Source: Gemmatimonadota bacterium (GTDB taxonomy: Bacteria > Latescibacterota > UBA2968 > UBA8231). Taken from it: a stretch of 64,000 bases of DNA. Shown here piece by piece: positions 19,810 through 29,135 of this stretch (position 1 is its first letter; each line of letters begins with the position of its first letter). The position numbers and the translations under genes were made by a program. Where the stretch lies: NCBI GenBank assembly GCA_018660835.1, contig JABJJN010000024.1:64501-128500 (forward strand). Direction: 5' to 3'. The notes beneath the pieces were generated by a model. That model saw nothing but the letters and a program-made list of their open reading frames with translations, was not told where the DNA came from and searched no databases.

Positions 19810-20700
19810 CTAACGGATTTGCTTCGTGGCGATCTGACCGAGGGGCACGTCGAGCAGATCCTCGGAGAAGATCACCTGGCCAGCAAAGATCTGAGCGATC
19901 TCACCCAACAGTCTCTCACGCACGCCGGGTGTTTCCATCATTTCCGTCAGGTGCACGAGGACCAGCGTCTTCACCCCGGCATCCGCTGCCGTGTGTGCCG
20001 CATCGAGATGACCTGAGCAACAGCTTGTGAGTCGAGGATCCTCGATGGCACCGTTGATGAAGTGACACATGTGCAACAGCACATCAGCGTCTCGAGACAG
20101 ATCAGTGAGTGCTGCCGTTGGTGCTGTATCGCCGCCAAAGACGATGGTTTCTCCCTCTGCGGTCTCAATGCGGTAGGCGAGACAGGTAAGTTGTGGCTGC
20201 ACGTGCACGACCTCTGCCACATCTAATCGCCACCCAGAGCCGCTGATCGTGTCTCCGTGGGCCACTTCGCGCGCAACAGGGGTGGGTGGTGTGCGTGGCA
20301 TGGCGCCACCTCGACACTCATAGATGAAGTGACTGCCCGGATGTTGCGTGCGTGCCGCAAGATCTGGCCCATAGACACCGTCTGTGGCGAAGAGCCGGTC
20401 TGTCATGTGCTGCACGGGCGCCGGACCGATGACCTGCAATTCGTCGACCTGCCCAATCCCCTGATCCCATCGGGTCAGGGCCAGATAGCCATAGTCGACA
20501 CAGTGATCATAGTGGAGGTGGGTCAACAGCAGGGCATCGATGTCCGTTGTCTGGATCCCTGCTTCCAATAGTCGGCGCACACTTCCCGGGCCACAGTCAA
20601 TCAGCAGCGTCTGCTCTCCCGTCTGCAGCAGATAGCTTGAACCAGCACGGTGTACCAGGGGCGCGGGTGTGCCTGTACCCAGAAGCAGAAGTCGAGACAT
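19810..20700 (-). CDS. MBL-fold hydrolase (RNase Z-like)
   Basis: The 296-residue metallo-beta-lactamase-fold protein has LLLLGTGTPAP at the N-terminus, the zinc motif in LLTHLHYDHCVDYG (about residues 58-71), VFGGDTAPT (bridging aspartate), and HLDAAHTAADAG plus LVHLTEM for the remaining ligands. It is related to, but clearly distinct from, the MBL protein at 1396-2193. The ATG at 20700 has AGGA 8 bases upstream; a GTG two codons earlier is less likely. It is divergent from the UbiD gene across 232 bases and upstream of the CocE gene, so it may act with them on the same compound (inference). Confidence 0.8.
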   Translation of the reverse strand: MSRLLLLGTGTPAPLVHRAGSSYLLQTGEQTLLIDCGPGSVRRLLEAGIQTTDIDALLLTHLHYDHCVDYGYLALTRWDQGIGQVDELQVIGPAPVQHMTDRLFATDGVYGPDLAARTQHPGSHFIYECRGGAMPRTPPTPVAREVAHGDTISGSGWRLDVAEVVHVQPQLTCLAYRIETAEGETIVFGGDTAPTAALTDLSRDADVLLHMCHFINGAIEDPRLTSCCSGHLDAAHTAADAGVKTLVLVHLTEMMETPGVRERLLGEIAQIFAGQVIFSEDLLDVPLGQIATKQIR

Positions 20701-20932
20701 GAACACGTCCTTTGTTGCTCAGGTGAAGGACAGACTGTTGCTCCGATGAGGACTCAGGTGGCAAACCTATCGGCCTGCTGGGATGTGCTCAACAGCGTGA
20801 CCGGTGGTTCGGTTCCGCGCGAAGCGGTGCGCTGCCTTGAGCCCCTTCGATCTGGAGCCTAGTTTCGCAGCGTGCTTTCCCAAGCCTGTACCCCCTCGCC
20901 GCCATCTGCCAAACTACCGGACAAGGCTTAGT

Positions 20933-22750
20933 GTGAATAATCTGCGTGCCTTCATCGATGTGCTGCGCCGTGAGGGAGAGATCGTCGATGTCGAGGTACC
21001 TGTCAGCACAGATCTCGAGATCGCCGAGATCCATCGCCGTGTGGTCGCCAGCGGTGGTCCTGCACTGCTGTTCCGCAACGTGCAAGGCAGCGACTTCCCT
21101 TGCGTGACAAATCTCTTCGGCACGCCCAAGCGGGTTGATCTTGCCTTCGGCCCACGACCAGGCGCTTTCATCAAGGAGCTTGTCGAACTGGCCCAGCAGC
21201 TACCCAGCATGTCCCCTCGTGGTCTGTGGGGGCATCGGCACCTGGCGGTTGATGCCCTGCGCGTCGGCATGAAGAAGGTGTCGCGAGCGCCCATTTCTGG
21301 GAGCCGGCAGCAGCAGGTCGACATGGAGCGATTGCCTCTGCTCAAGACATGGCCGGAGGATGGGGGGCACTTCATTACCTTGCCTCTGGTCTATACTGAA
21401 CATCCGGAGACGGGGCATCACAATCTTGGGATGTATCGTATCCAACGGCACGACGCGACCACAACCGGCGTGCATTGGCAGATCCAGAAAGGGGGCGGCT
21501 TTCACTACCACGTGGCCGAGTCACGCAACCAGCCATTGCCCCTCACGATTTTTGTTGGTGGGCCACCTGCCTTGATTCTGGCTGCCATAGGCCCGCTCCC
21601 CGAAGACATGCCGGAGCTGATTCTCGCGTCTTTGTTGCAGGGAGAGCGACTGCGACGCACTCCATCGCCCCATGGCCACCCGCATCCGCTGATTGCTGAA
21701 GCAGAATTTGCCATTCAGGGCCATGTGCCACCGCACCAGCGTCGACCAGAGGGTCCCTTTGGCGATCACTACGGCTACTACTCACTGCAGCACGATTATC
21801 CCGTGTTAGAAATCGACGACATTTTCCATCGCCCTGGTGCCATCTTTCCAGCCACCGTTGTCGGCAAACCTCCGCAGGAGGATCTCTATCTGGGTGACTA
21901 TATCCAGAAGCTGATGGCGCCATTGAGTCGTTTGGTCATGCCGTCGATTCATTCGATCTGGAGTTACGGAGAGACCGGTTATCACAGTTTGTCCTCGATC
22001 GTCGTGCGCCAACGATATCCGCGGGAGGCGATGAAATTCGCCTTTCGTATCCTCGGGGAGGATGCCGGCCAGCTGACGCTGACCAAGTTTCTCATCGTCT
22101 ACGATGAACCCGGATTGGTGCAGGACGACATCCGCCAGGTCTTCGAGTATGTGCTGGCGCGCTGCCATTTTGAGACAGACCTGTTCCTCCTGGCGAATGT
22201 CGCCATGGACACCCTGGACTATGCGGGTCCTGCGATCAACGAAGGGAGCAAGGGAATCCTGCTTGGCGTCGGGGATCCCTGGCGTGAGTTGCCACATGAG
22301 TTTCGCGGCCAACTTCCGGCTGGTGCGAAGCAGGTGCGAGCCTTCTGTGGCGGCGTCCTCACCGTCGAGGGGCCAACCTATGAAGCGGACCCGGACTTTG
22401 GCGCCCAGGTGGCAAAGGATGAAGCCCTGGAAGCATGGCCCCTCGTGTTTCTCGTGGACGATACAGGCATCGTGGAACGCCAGATCACCTTCCTCTGGTC
22501 AACCTTTACACGCTTTGAACCCGCGGCGGATGTGTATGCTTGCGGTAGCCGGATCCACCGGCATCACGAAGTGTTGGAGAGTCCCATCGTCTTTGACTGT
22601 CGCAGCAAGCCGGGTTACCCGGATGAACTGGTCGCCGACCACGACACGGTGAAGCAGGTGTCGCGCCGCTGGTCTGAGTACTTTCCGGAGGGCGGCGTCG
22701 AGGGCGAAGAAGATCCTCTCGGTTATGCTGGCTTTCTGCGCATGCCCTGA
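20933..22750 (+). CDS. UbiD-family prenylated-FMN-dependent decarboxylase
   Basis: The 605-residue protein matches UbiD-family carboxy-lyases: N-terminal LRAFIDVLRREGEIVDVEVPV, the GLWGHRHLAVDALR segment, and EGPFGDHYGYYS (about residue 272), whose acidic residues bind metal and prFMN phosphate. It ends with a KPGYPDELVADHDTVKQVSRRW segment. The reaction is reversible non-oxidative (de)carboxylation of aromatic or alpha,beta-unsaturated acids. The GTG at 20933 with AAGG upstream aligns with the family start; an ATG at 20804 would add 43 unrelated residues. No ubiX (prFMN synthase) is in the window. Next to Gfo/Idh, TIM-barrel and amidase genes, it is more likely catabolic than part of ubiquinone synthesis (inference). 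Confidence 0.85.
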   Translation: MNNLRAFIDVLRREGEIVDVEVPVSTDLEIAEIHRRVVASGGPALLFRNVQGSDFPCVTNLFGTPKRVDLAFGPRPGAFIKELVELAQQLPSMSPRGLWGHRHLAVDALRVGMKKVSRAPISGSRQQQVDMERLPLLKTWPEDGGHFITLPLVYTEHPETGHHNLGMYRIQRHDATTTGVHWQIQKGGGFHYHVAESRNQPLPLTIFVGGPPALILAAIGPLPEDMPELILASLLQGERLRRTPSPHGHPHPLIAEAEFAIQGHVPPHQRRPEGPFGDHYGYYSLQHDYPVLEIDDIFHRPGAIFPATVVGKPPQEDLYLGDYIQKLMAPLSRLVMPSIHSIWSYGETGYHSLSSIVVRQRYPREAMKFAFRILGEDAGQLTLTKFLIVYDEPGLVQDDIRQVFEYVLARCHFETDLFLLANVAMDTLDYAGPAINEGSKGILLGVGDPWRELPHEFRGQLPAGAKQVRAFCGGVLTVEGPTYEADPDFGAQVAKDEALEAWPLVFLVDDTGIVERQITFLWSTFTRFEPAADVYACGSRIHRHHEVLESPIVFDCRSKPGYPDELVADHDTVKQVSRRWSEYFPEGGVEGEEDPLGYAGFLRMP

Positions 22751-22786
22751 CACGTGCAATGACTATGGTGATAGCGGAGTAGCAAA

Positions 22787-23797
22787 ATGACAGATCGTCT
22801 CAACGTCGCTGTGATCGGCTGCGGTGGCCACGCACAGCATCATTTTCGCATGATCGCCGCTGAGCCACGGCTGCATCTGGCAGCAGTGGCCGATGTCGAT
22901 GTGACCCGTCTTCAGAATGCCGCCGAGACGCATGGACCGGTTCCGGCCTTCGACGACTATCGCCGTCTTCTGGACGAGGTCAGCGACTTGGACGTCGTGC
23001 ACGTGACGACGATGCCGGGACATCTGACGGACATCGTCATTGAATGCTTTGCTCGTGACTTGCATGTCTCTGTCGAGAAGCCACCAGGAATGTCCAGTGC
23101 CCAGACGCGGGTCATGGCCGACGCGGCAGCGAAGAGTTCGGGCAAGGGCATCGTCTCCTTCAATCGACGCTATATGCCCCTCGTGCTGGCCGTGCGTCGT
23201 CGTGCGCAACTTGCAGGCGGCGCGGTGCATGTGTCGGGCACATACAACAAACCTCTGACGTCGCTGGGCACCTCGGCCATGGCGGATCTCACGCCCGATC
23301 CGGTCATCTGTGATGCGATCCATCATGTCGATCTGATTCGTTGGTTGGCGGGAGAGGGAAATACAGCAGCACAACCGATGGAGGTATACAGTGTGGTCGC
23401 TGATGGCGAGCGCGAGGGCAGTCATCGGCACAATGCGACCATTAGATTTTCGAGTGGTGCGATCGGCCAATTGAGCAGTCACTACGGCGTCGGCGCCCGC
23501 ATTCAGCGAGCTGAGATTCACGCCGAGGATCTGTCCGCCTATTTGGACCTGAGCGGCACGGCTCGGATTGAGCTATTCGAAGCAGAGCAGATGGCCTCAT
23601 CGGCGGCAACGCAGACGAAGGCAGGCGACGCCCCCCTCGACCTGGCCGAGACAGGTGGAGAGCACTTCGATGAGGTGCAGCACTTCACAGACTGTATCAT
23701 CAATGACCTGGAGCCCTGGTCGACGCTGGAAGATGCCATCGTGACGATGCAGTTGGCCGAAGCGATCCGTAGCGGGCACCAAGGTTCGTTGTCGTGA
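22787..23797 (+). CDS. Gfo/Idh/MocA-family oxidoreductase
   Basis: The 336-residue protein has an N-terminal NAD(P) Rossmann domain (VAVIGCGGHAQHH, about residues 6-18), the conserved VEKPPGMS lysine-proline motif (about 97) and a C-terminal substrate domain with DAIHHVDLIRWLAG (about 183). These enzymes oxidise or reduce a sugar or inositol hydroxyl. SD GGAG lies 7 bases before the ATG. Its stop overlaps the start of the TIM-barrel gene by 4 bases, indicating translational coupling, and this pair recalls inositol or keto-sugar catabolism. The substrate cannot be read. Confidence 0.85.
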   Translation: MTDRLNVAVIGCGGHAQHHFRMIAAEPRLHLAAVADVDVTRLQNAAETHGPVPAFDDYRRLLDEVSDLDVVHVTTMPGHLTDIVIECFARDLHVSVEKPPGMSSAQTRVMADAAAKSSGKGIVSFNRRYMPLVLAVRRRAQLAGGAVHVSGTYNKPLTSLGTSAMADLTPDPVICDAIHHVDLIRWLAGEGNTAAQPMEVYSVVADGEREGSHRHNATIRFSSGAIGQLSSHYGVGARIQRAEIHAEDLSAYLDLSGTARIELFEAEQMASSAATQTKAGDAPLDLAETGGEHFDEVQHFTDCIINDLEPWSTLEDAIVTMQLAEAIRSGHQGSLS

Positions 23798-24645
23798 AGC
23801 TTTCCCTATCCGTTCGTGTTGCAGAGAGTTTCCGCGACAAACGTGTGGCGACAATGGAACTGGACCAGTTGGCGTCCCTCGCCTCCGAGGTCGGCTATCA
23901 TGCGATCTGTCTGCGCGCGTCACAGGTCGGCATCGATTCGAGCAAAGAGCAGATCCGGGCTTCTTCAGCGATTCTCGATCAGCACCAATTGACCGCGTCG
24001 ATGGCGACAGGTGACTTTGCGATCCCCGAGAATTCGGCGGATGGTCCAGCGGCCCTGCACAATATCACACCGTACCTCGACTTGGCGGAGGCACTCGATT
24101 GTGAGCTTCTACGCGTGGCGATGAAGACGGCAGATGACCTGGAACATGCGCAGCGGTCAGCAGATGAGGCAGAAGAGCGTGGCATCCGCCTTGCACACCA
24201 ATGCCATACGCAGTCTTTGTTCGAGACGTTGGATGAGACCCTCGAAGTGCTGCGAGGAATCGGTCGCAAGAATTTTGGTCTTATTTACGAACCGGCAAAT
24301 CTTGAGCTGTGCGGTCAGGATGTCGGCGGTGCAACGATCGAAGCTCTCGCACCGTGGATCTTCAATGTCTATGTACAAAACCAGCGCCTACACCCGGCCG
24401 GCGTCGACCAGATCACGACATGGTGCCGAGGAAATGTGCACTTCGACCAGATTCCGCTCTGGGACCCGAATGGCTTGAATTTTGAGTCGATCATTGCTGA
24501 TTTAGCCGAGGTCGGCTATGACAGTTACGTCACCGTACACCAGGCCTCAGCCGGATTGGGTGGCGGTGCTGAAGCAGCCCGGCGGTCTGCGGAATTCTTG
24601 CGCAAGATGGGTCCATTTGATCAACGGAGCGCCAACGATGCCTGA
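23794..24645 (+). CDS. Xylose isomerase-like TIM-barrel sugar isomerase/epimerase
   Basis: The 283-residue protein is a TIM barrel of the AP endonuclease 2/xylose isomerase-like family. Metal-site residues are on strand ends: His in LAHQCHT (about residue 131), Glu in LIYEPANLEL (about 168), NVYVQNQ in place of the usual VHxKD, and VTVHQ near the C-terminus. Related enzymes include IolE, IolI and hydroxypyruvate isomerase. It starts with GTG inside the stop of the Gfo/Idh gene (GTGA overlap) and its own end overlaps the amidase start by 8 bases, so the three are one translational unit. The substituted H-x-K/D motif suggests non-standard metal chemistry. Confidence 0.75.
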   Translation: MKLSLSVRVAESFRDKRVATMELDQLASLASEVGYHAICLRASQVGIDSSKEQIRASSAILDQHQLTASMATGDFAIPENSADGPAALHNITPYLDLAEALDCELLRVAMKTADDLEHAQRSADEAEERGIRLAHQCHTQSLFETLDETLEVLRGIGRKNFGLIYEPANLELCGQDVGGATIEALAPWIFNVYVQNQRLHPAGVDQITTWCRGNVHFDQIPLWDPNGLNFESIIADLAEVGYDSYVTVHQASAGLGGGAEAARRSAEFLRKMGPFDQRSANDA

Positions 24646-26095
24646 TGACGAGCTCGCCTTTGCCACTATCGCCTACCAGAGCCAGTTGCTGCGCCGAGGT
24701 GATCTGTCACCGGTGGAGTTGACGCAACTCTATCTGGACCGGATCGATGCCTACGATGAACATCTCAATGCCTATCTCACGGTCACAGCAGAACGTGCGA
24801 TCGCCTCCGCCCGGGCGGCAGAAGCAGCCATCCAGGGGGGTGACTGGCGCGGCCCACTGCACGGAATCCCCGTTGCCCTGAAGGATCTGTTTGATGTCGT
24901 CGGCTTGCCGACCACTGCAGGCTCCATCATCCTGGGTGAGCAGATCGCATCTCGTGATGCGACGGCGGCACGGCGTCTCTTCGAGGCAGGAGCGATCCTG
25001 CTCGGCAAGACGCAGATGGTCGAGTTCGCCTTTGGCGGCGCCGGTATCAACCATCACCATGGCACCCCGTGGAATCCATGGGATCTGCAGGAGCACCGAC
25101 TGCCAGGTGGCTCCAGCAGCGGCTCGGGTGTGGCGGTCTCCAGCGGGCTGACGTCCGCCGCCCTGGGTACCGATACAGGCGGTTCCGTACGGATTCCTGC
25201 CTCCTTTGATGGACTCGTCGGGCTCAAACCCACCTTTGGTCGGGTCAGCAATGCCGGCGTAGTTCCTCTTGATAGTACCCTGGACAGTGTGGGCCCCATG
25301 ACACGCAGTGTCGGAGACGCTGCCCTGCTGTATGACGTGATTCGTGGCCCGGATGGCGAAGATGCCGCGACGCTCGAGCAGCCGATCGAGGGACCCAGTG
25401 ACGATCTGAATCTCGATCTGACAGGCGTCCGCCTCTGCGTTCCTCGAGAGTATTTCTGGGAGGATGTGGACGCTGAGACGGAGGCCGCCGTTCGTGCCAC
25501 GGCGCAGGTCTTTGCCGAACTGGGCGCGAATGTCGACGAGATCTCTCTGGAACCACTCGATCGACTTCTTGAGATGCGCCAACGTAGCGCTGCGGCAGGG
25601 CTGACGGTCGGCACACTGAGCAGTGTTGAGACATGCATGCATTTTGGAGCCGAACTGGACGCACGCTACGAGGACTTCGACCCCATTATTGCGCCGCGGA
25701 TGATCGACGGACGCAATCTGAGCGCCGTCGACTACCTGACCTTGCAACGAGCGTGGGAACATTTGCGCGGCGAGGCGCTTGCAGCGCTGGAGGATGTCGA
25801 TGCGCTACTCACACCCACGACCCCCTTCCCGGCACCAACCGTTGCCGAGACCGATGACGCCAGTGGTCCCTATTGGACGGTCAATGGAATGTGTTTACGC
25901 AATACGAGTGCCGTGAGCCTACTTGGGCTGTGTGCGATTTCCCTGCCCTGTGGGTTCACGCGCGGTGACTTGCCCATCGGATTGCAGCTGATCGCCAAGC
26001 CCTGGGAAGAGGCGCGCTTGCTGCGGCTGGGTCAGGCCTACGAAAGTGCAACGCAATGGCATCATCGATTCCCGGATCTCAGTTCCCTTGGCTAA
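24638..26095 (+). CDS. Amidase (GatA/amidase-signature family)
   Basis: The 485-residue protein has the amidase-signature core with the Ser-cisSer-Lys triad. Lys is in VALKDLFDV (about residue 80), the cis-Ser lies in PGGSSSGSGVAVSSG (about 158), and the nucleophile is in the GTDTGGSVRIPAS loop (about 182). It is most like stand-alone amidases and GatA-like hydrolases. No gatB or gatC lies nearby, so a tRNA amidotransferase role is unlikely and hydrolysis of a small amide is preferred. The ATG at 24638 has GGAG 8 bases upstream and overlaps the end of the TIM-barrel gene by 8 bases. A start at 24518 would lie deep inside that gene and is rejected. Confidence 0.85.
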   Translation: MPDDELAFATIAYQSQLLRRGDLSPVELTQLYLDRIDAYDEHLNAYLTVTAERAIASARAAEAAIQGGDWRGPLHGIPVALKDLFDVVGLPTTAGSIILGEQIASRDATAARRLFEAGAILLGKTQMVEFAFGGAGINHHHGTPWNPWDLQEHRLPGGSSSGSGVAVSSGLTSAALGTDTGGSVRIPASFDGLVGLKPTFGRVSNAGVVPLDSTLDSVGPMTRSVGDAALLYDVIRGPDGEDAATLEQPIEGPSDDLNLDLTGVRLCVPREYFWEDVDAETEAAVRATAQVFAELGANVDEISLEPLDRLLEMRQRSAAAGLTVGTLSSVETCMHFGAELDARYEDFDPIIAPRMIDGRNLSAVDYLTLQRAWEHLRGEALAALEDVDALLTPTTPFPAPTVAETDDASGPYWTVNGMCLRNTSAVSLLGLCAISLPCGFTRGDLPIGLQLIAKPWEEARLLRLGQAYESATQWHHRFPDLSSLG

Positions 26096-26191
26096 AGAAC
26101 ACACCTGTTGCGAGTGTTTCGGATCAGGCCCATATTCTGGGGCTCGACATTCGTCTGACAATTATGGGACATGACAGTCCCGGGTAGTTTT

Positions 26192-26266
26192 GCTCCCATC
26201 GTCTAACGGTTAGGACACCAGGTTTTCAACCTGGTAACCGGAGTTCAACTCTCCGTGGGAGCACCA
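26192..26266 (+). tRNA. tRNA-Glu (anticodon TTC), CCA encoded
   Basis: The full cloverleaf can be drawn: acceptor GCTCCCA/TGGGAGC, D-arm with CTAACGGTTAG, anticodon stem CCAGG/CCTGG with a 7-base loop carrying TTC, and T-stem CGGAG/CTCCG with loop TTCAACT. Discriminator A at 26263 is followed by genomic CCA. No intron. It stands alone, 96 bases after the amidase stop. Confidence 0.95.
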
Positions 26267-26278
26267 TTTGGGGTGCGA

Positions 26279-26352
26279 CAAGCACCATTTCTCAGGTGCT
26301 TGAGCACCGGATGAGATACGACAACGGGTGGCCGACTGGCCTCCCGTTTTGT
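26279..26352 (+). terminator. Two hairpins after tRNA-Glu, the second a terminator
   Basis: CAAGCACC/GGTGCTTG forms an 8-bp hairpin (26279-26302). ACGGG-GGCC pairing with GGCC-CCCGT around GACT, followed by TTTTGT (26322-26352), is an intrinsic terminator for the tRNA transcript. It may also end the convergent secreted-protein gene in weaker form. Confidence 0.65.
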
Positions 26353-26390
26353 CGTTCTTTCCCTCTCCTCGGCACAGCGACTCAGGGACG

Positions 26391-28895
26391 TCAACGTAGC
26401 AGCATAATACGCTGACGACGCTCAGTGCCCGCCAGACGAACGCGTACGATATAGACGCCAGTGGCCAGCTGCAGGCCCTCATCGTTGAGCCCGTTCCAGC
26501 GCAGCAGATGCTCTCCCCCTGTCAGGGTATGACGCAGAAGTCTGCGCACCTGCTGTCCCAGCAGATTATGGATGACCACATCAACGTGCGCCGGGTCTAC
26601 CAGGGTCAGGGGAATCAAGGTCGATCCGTTGAAGGGGTTCGGATGGTTCGCTGCCATGCGCCAACGGCTTGGCAGAGGGGGCGTCACCTGTTGAGGGTGC
26701 ATGACGATTGTCTCGTCATTGATGCGGATGCGCTTGATCGTCGTTTCTGGGGATTTTGCCGCCTGGCGGAATCTTAGCAGAGGGCCAGAGCCTGTGAGCG
26801 GTAGGGCGCCAGCGAGGGCAACATGCCAGTTGTCACCGACGCGGCGATGTGCTGCCAGGAAACCTGATGCTGCCGCTTCGACATCCTGCGCTTGCAGTTC
26901 ACGGATCTCCACTTCAGCGGCAATGGTGCCACTCAGATCATCCAACCACAGTAGAAGATCTTCGCCCTCGACGCGCAGACTGGCACGCGTCGCGATTCTG
27001 GTCTTGGACGGGCTGCTCGCCTTACGCTCTGCGACGGTCGCAACCAGGTAGGGTCCGGGATGATTGACTGAAGACCGCAGCTGGACAGGAAAACGTGAGC
27101 GCAGGCCAACACGTTGCTGCAGCAACATGGCCGCATCCAGGGGGGTCACGGCCGACATGGGCGCGAGGGAGTCGACATTGGCTGCAAGTGAGTCAGCACC
27201 ACTCAGGGCAGGCTGCACGACGTGACGGAGAATCACATTTGCATCAAATGCCTGAAGCAGACCATTGCCGTCGGCATCTCCAAAGCGCTCGATGACGATC
27301 GATGTGTCAGTGCGAATGATGAAATCCCCTGCAGCAGCAGCCGTGTCCAGATAGGAGACGATGACCCAGTCTCCGGGTGTCACCTGCAATGCCCCGAAGC
27401 CTGTCGTGTTTGATGAACTCGACACGGTGCCGTCATAGGAGTCCAGGGCGGGGTCCACAGCATCAAGCCAGTGATCGAGCGTGCTGTCCCCTACCTGCAG
27501 TGTGACCATCCCGTGCTCAACAAGAGCGGAGTCACGATTCAAGTCTCGATCACGAACCCGGAGCCAGAGCGTATCACCCGGCTCGATGACCTTGCTCACT
27601 TGCAGGACGGCATCGTGTCCCCGTGCATGGCGGTCAACGCAGAGGTCCGTGGTTGAGCCGTGGCCATCAAGACTATCCGTGTAGCACAGATTGAATGGCC
27701 GGCGGGGCAGGACCTGCAGGCGGCCATCTGCTGCCACTTGCGGGGCGTGCAGAAGATCGATCACGCCACGAAATTTCCCACTGTGATTGGCATCCTCCGC
27801 CAGCCGCAGTGATTCTGTCGTATCACCCTCCGAGAGGGTGATCGTTACCGTATCAGGGAACTCCGTCCGGTCTTCGTCCCTGTCGTCCACGCCCACAACG
27901 AGACGATGTGGCAGAGCAAAGCCACTGGTGTCCGCAAGCAGTTGCGCGTCCGTGCCAATTCGCTGCAAGGACCCATGTAGAGATCGCGGTGCGGTGGTGC
28001 CATCCCCCAGCACAGGATCTATCAACTGCAGGGCCGCCGTCCCAGGGCGAGGGTCGTCGTGAACCTGGAAGGTGAGATTCAGCAGCGCCGCGTCACCAAG
28101 CAGTGTATCTGTATCTGTTGCGAGGGCGACACGCAGGGTATCCTGCCAGTCTTCTCCCTGCAACACGTGAGACGCGACCTGCCAGCCGCTCGTCGTCGCA
28201 GCGGCGGCAACTGCCACAGGTGTCAGAAGTTGGGCATCGTAGACGATGGCGACCTCCGCCGCCAGCAGACCCCCTTCATTGTCGCTGACTCGCAGGGGCA
28301 ACTCGAGCAGTTGACCCGGTTGGCCCAGCGTGTCGGGTAGCGACAGGGTCGCACCGGCTGGCAGTGAGAAGATGGCCTCACCTGGCGTCGGTACAGACAC
28401 GGTGAAATCATGGGCATTGTCCTGCGTGTCCGTTCCGAGTGAATCACGACTCAACGATTCTCCAGAGGATGTGGTGGCTGCGACAGCTCCTTCGCCGCTG
28501 TTGAACTCTCCTGCATCACCATACTGGACAGCATCCGCGATGGATCCAGTGGGATCGATGAGACGGACGGCGTCGGGCCCATTCTGCCAGTCAACACTGG
28601 CCGTGATATCGCGCGTGGCCAGAACGTTGCCCACTGCCTGATCGGTAGCTAACACAAACACGCCATCAGCAGGAACGAGAAAACCGTCGAGGGGGATGCT
28701 GCGATAGACGGCGCCATTGCCGCCATTCACCCCCTCAAGCATCCAGCCATCCAGGAGCAGTCCCGCGGGACCGGTCAGTTCAGTGAAAGCTTCATCTGCG
28801 TCGGCGCCGATGCCGTCGTAGACGATTTCATGGATACGCAGTTGCGCCATGACAGGGGCGGATAACAGAGCCAGCGCGATGGATAGCCGTAACAT
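26391..28895 (-). CDS. Large secreted protein: lamin-tail, cohesin-like, dockerin-like and FlgD-type C-terminal domains
   Basis: The 834-residue protein starts with a signal peptide (MLRLSIALALLSAPVMAQ). A lamin-tail-like beta domain follows (about 18-170, with LRIHEIVYDG and FTELTGP), then a cohesin-like beta sandwich (about 190-310). The centre has calcium-type acidic beta modules (about 325-540). Next comes a dockerin-like segment with DADGNGLLQAFDANVILRHV and a second half at LDAAMLLQQRVG (about 555-620), another cohesin-like stretch, and a C-terminal NHPNPFN/FlgD Ig-like domain (about 750-834) ending VRLAGTERRQRIMLLR. Such tails act as sorting or anchoring domains in FCB bacteria. Both cohesin and dockerin elements occur in one chain. 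The partner and substrate are unknown. Confidence 0.75.
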   Translation of the reverse strand: MLRLSIALALLSAPVMAQLRIHEIVYDGIGADADEAFTELTGPAGLLLDGWMLEGVNGGNGAVYRSIPLDGFLVPADGVFVLATDQAVGNVLATRDITASVDWQNGPDAVRLIDPTGSIADAVQYGDAGEFNSGEGAVAATTSSGESLSRDSLGTDTQDNAHDFTVSVPTPGEAIFSLPAGATLSLPDTLGQPGQLLELPLRVSDNEGGLLAAEVAIVYDAQLLTPVAVAAAATTSGWQVASHVLQGEDWQDTLRVALATDTDTLLGDAALLNLTFQVHDDPRPGTAALQLIDPVLGDGTTAPRSLHGSLQRIGTDAQLLADTSGFALPHRLVVGVDDRDEDRTEFPDTVTITLSEGDTTESLRLAEDANHSGKFRGVIDLLHAPQVAADGRLQVLPRRPFNLCYTDSLDGHGSTTDLCVDRHARGHDAVLQVSKVIEPGDTLWLRVRDRDLNRDSALVEHGMVTLQVGDSTLDHWLDAVDPALDSYDGTVSSSSNTTGFGALQVTPGDWVIVSYLDTAAAAGDFIIRTDTSIVIERFGDADGNGLLQAFDANVILRHVVQPALSGADSLAANVDSLAPMSAVTPLDAAMLLQQRVGLRSRFPVQLRSSVNHPGPYLVATVAERKASSPSKTRIATRASLRVEGEDLLLWLDDLSGTIAAEVEIRELQAQDVEAAASGFLAAHRRVGDNWHVALAGALPLTGSGPLLRFRQAAKSPETTIKRIRINDETIVMHPQQVTPPLPSRWRMAANHPNPFNGSTLIPLTLVDPAHVDVVIHNLLGQQVRRLLRHTLTGGEHLLRWNGLNDEGLQLATGVYIVRVRLAGTERRQRIMLLR

Positions 28896-29084
28896 GACAG
28901 TGGGTCCCGTAAGAGGCGATGGGGTCGCACTGCCTTGCCAATCTCATGCCAACAGCTCGGGTGAGACCTAACTGCTTTTGTACTGTGCTAGATGGGTCAC
29001 AGTACGTCTCGATGCTCCCCTCGGCTTTCTGTTACGCTCTGTTGCCATCTCCGACTCGCAAGGGACACAGAAAGACAAAAAAAA

Positions 29085-29114
29085 AAACGGGAACCTCACA
29101 TGAGATCCCCGTTT
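29085..29114 (-). terminator. Intrinsic terminator of the second cohesin/dockerin gene
   Basis: AAACGGG pairs with CCCGTTT with a further imperfect stem inside. On the minus strand it is followed by a run of eleven to twelve T (read as A at about 29074-29087). It lies just after the 29136 stop in the right orientation. Confidence 0.8.
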
Positions 29115-29135
29115 GCCTCGTTGGTGCCGAATACG

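Noticed and set aside
24707..25762. 351-codon frame antisense to the amidase
   Set aside because: No SD or recognisable domain; the opposite strand has a full amidase with intact catalytic motifs.
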